Source: Calliopsis andreniformis | Lineage: Eukaryota > Arthropoda > Insecta > Hymenoptera > Andrenidae | Reading direction: 5' to 3' | Assembly: GCF_051401765.1 (NCBI RefSeq) | Contig: NW_027480422.1 | Span: forward strand, 15,456,001-15,520,000 | Length of the DNA: 64,000 bases | In this document: positions 63,256-64,000 of the stretch, piece after piece | Layout of the letters: the number at the start of each line of letters is the position of its first letter | How positions within the stretch are numbered: the first letter of the stretch is position 1 | Program-made: the position numbers and the translations under genes | The notes under the pieces: model-generated | The model's input: only the letters and a program-made list of their open reading frames with translations | The model's database searches: none | What the model was told of the DNA's origin: nothing

Positions 63256-63587
63256 GGTTGAGCGGAACGTAGAAATGACCATTAGTTTCACACTGGTAGC
63301 AATTATTCCTGTTATACAATGGAAAAACTTATGCATTTTTATTGTATTTTATGCTTCTGCCGTTGACTACGAAGTCCATAGCTATTCGATCTGGTGGATC
63401 AACGCCCCAGAGCGAAACCTATGTTGCCCGGACCGTCGAAATGACCAGTACTTTCACACTGGTAGCAATTATTCCTGTTATACAATGGAAAAACTGTTGC
63501 ATTTTTATTGTATTTTATGCTTCTGCCGTTGACTACGAAGTCCCTAGCTATTCGATCTGGTGGATCAACGCCCCAGAGCGAAACCTA
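63256..63587 (+). repeat. Recent tandem duplication of a single monomer
   Basis: Two adjacent monomers share rare variants not found together elsewhere nearby: CTTCTGCCGTTGACTACG, GGTGGATCAACGCCCCAG, GCGAAACCTATGTTGCCC and GGACCGTCGAAATG. They differ at only a few positions, such as CCATTAGTTTC against CCAGTACTTTC and AACTTATGC against AACTGTTGC. A related monomer occurs at about 55,640-55,800. Confidence 0.8.
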
Positions 63588-64000
63588 TGTTGCCCGGACC
63601 GTCGAAATGACCAGTACTTTCACACTGCTTGCCATTATTCCTGTTATACGATGGAAAGACTGTTGTATTTATATTGTATTTAATGTTTCTGGCGTTGACT
63701 TGTTAGGCCCTAACTGTTCAATCTGGTGGGGCAACGCGCTAGGGTGGAGCCTAGGTTGCCGGAACATAGAAATGGCCATTACCTTCACACTGTTTGCGAT
63801 TATTCATCTTATACGATGGTAAAACTGTTGGACTTAGGTTGTATTTTATTCTTCTGGCGTTGAATTCTAAGTCCCTAGCTGTTCGATCTGGTGGAGCAAC
63901 GCCCTAGAGTGAAGCCTAGGTTGCCCGGAACGTAGAAATGACCAGTACTTTCACACTGGTTGCAGTTATTCCTGTTATTCGACCGAAAAACTGTTGCATC

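Larger units (their letters stand above)
1..64000 (+). repeat. 166-bp tandem satellite array (about 386 monomers, all one orientation)
   Basis: The same unit recurs without interruption from first to last base. Landmarks such as GCCCGGAACGTAGAAATG, TTTCACACTGG, ATACGATGGAAAAACTG, TGTATTTTATGCTTCTGG and GTGGAGCAACGCCCTAG reappear every 165-166 bp. The ATG of the GAAATGACC block, for example, sits at 531, 1359, 1691, 4512, 5506 and 5838, spacings that are whole multiples of about 165.8. Consensus length is 166 bp, GC about 41%, with an AT-rich core of about 25% GC. All copies share one orientation. Such arrays are typical of eukaryotic centromeric or pericentromeric heterochromatin, but the sequence alone does not show which. 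I do not recognise the family. No gene, transposon or unique segment interrupts it. Confidence 0.98.
54206..64000 (+). repeat. Satellite domain C: divergent monomers with little higher-order structure
   Basis: The 166-bp period continues, but neighbouring monomers carry many private variants and the long recurrent blocks of domains A and B are mostly absent. New variants are common, for example GTAGATATGACC, GCTCCGGGCGTAGACTTC, CACACTGGATGCAATT and GAAACCTATGTTGCCC. Only one multi-monomer duplication (54,310-55,120 with 58,957-59,767), a further 7,800-bp match of about one to two monomers (55,640-55,900 with 63,440-63,700) and one recent single-monomer tandem duplication stand out. No gene or transposon was seen. 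Confidence 0.8.

Noticed and set aside
531..63822. Open reading frames of 60-113 codons on both strands, many starting MTITFTLVAIIPVIRWKNCC or similar
   Set aside because: They recur with the satellite period and are copies of one another. The monomer has few stops in one frame, and because 166 is one more than a multiple of three the reading frame shifts at each monomer, so proteins end within about one and a half to two monomers. There is no unique coding sequence, conserved domain or gene context.
1..64000. CRISPR-like array (regular repeats with variable parts)
   Set aside because: Units are about 166 bp with homologous sequence throughout; there are no short identical repeats separated by unrelated spacers.
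1..64000. rRNA, tRNA or small-RNA gene cluster in tandem
   Set aside because: The monomer has no recognisable tRNA A or B box arrangement, no rRNA core sequence, and no terminator-like T run at a fixed end beyond the general AT-rich core.
1..64000. Telomeric or subtelomeric repeat
   Set aside because: No TTAGGG, TTTAGGG or TTAGG tandem runs are present; isolated TTAGGC strings are part of the monomer (CTTCTTAGGCCC).

Overview
The whole window is a single tandem satellite array. From end to end it consists of about 386 head-to-tail copies of a monomer with a 166-bp consensus (mean spacing about 165.8 bp), all on the same strand. I found no protein-coding gene, RNA gene, transposable element, CRISPR array or unique sequence. 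The open reading frames of 60-113 codons recur at monomer-scale spacing, are copies of one another, and arise because the monomer has few stops in one frame; I do not call any of them genes. The array implies a eukaryotic chromosome (centromeric, pericentromeric or other heterochromatin). I do not recognise the family and cannot name the organism.

Monomer anatomy (counting from the GAAGCCTAGG block as base 1): a conserved GC-richer block with CCTAGG, TTGCCCGGAACGTAGAAATG and TTTCACACTGG (bases 1-50); an AT-rich core of about 25% GC containing TATACGATGGAAAAACTG and TTGTATTTTATGCTTCTGG (bases 51-112); and a GC-richer end with GGCGTTGACTTCTAAGG, CTATTCGATCTGGTGGAG and CAACGCCCTAGAGT (bases 112-166). 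Overall consensus GC is about 41%. A dyad spans the monomer junction, and a sequence resembling a CENP-B box sits in the core of one monomer class.

Layout. Bases 1 to about 15,760 (domain A) carry A-type monomers in nested higher-order repeats (HORs): a 996-bp hexamer, and a roughly 4.0-4.15-kb unit of 24-25 monomers in two copies plus a rearranged third. From about 15,760 to 54,205 (domain B) B-type monomers dominate, many with a TTTGCAAATATACATTATA core, arranged in 13-, 15-, 16- and 66-monomer duplications. Two islands of A-type monomers interrupt this domain (about 17,770-19,331 and 31,415-34,300). The largest unit is a 10,944-bp (66-monomer) offset duplication of nearly identical sequence (36,015-41,940 with 46,960-52,884). 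From 54,206 to the end (domain C) monomers are more divergent and long near-identical duplications are scarce, which resembles the older edge of a homogenised array.

Monomer phase is kept across the window with one clear exception: a 61-bp truncated monomer at about 19,270-19,331. Several hybrid monomers record unequal exchange between neighbours. All duplication boundaries were read by eye from shared variants and should be taken as good to roughly one monomer unless an exact base is given.
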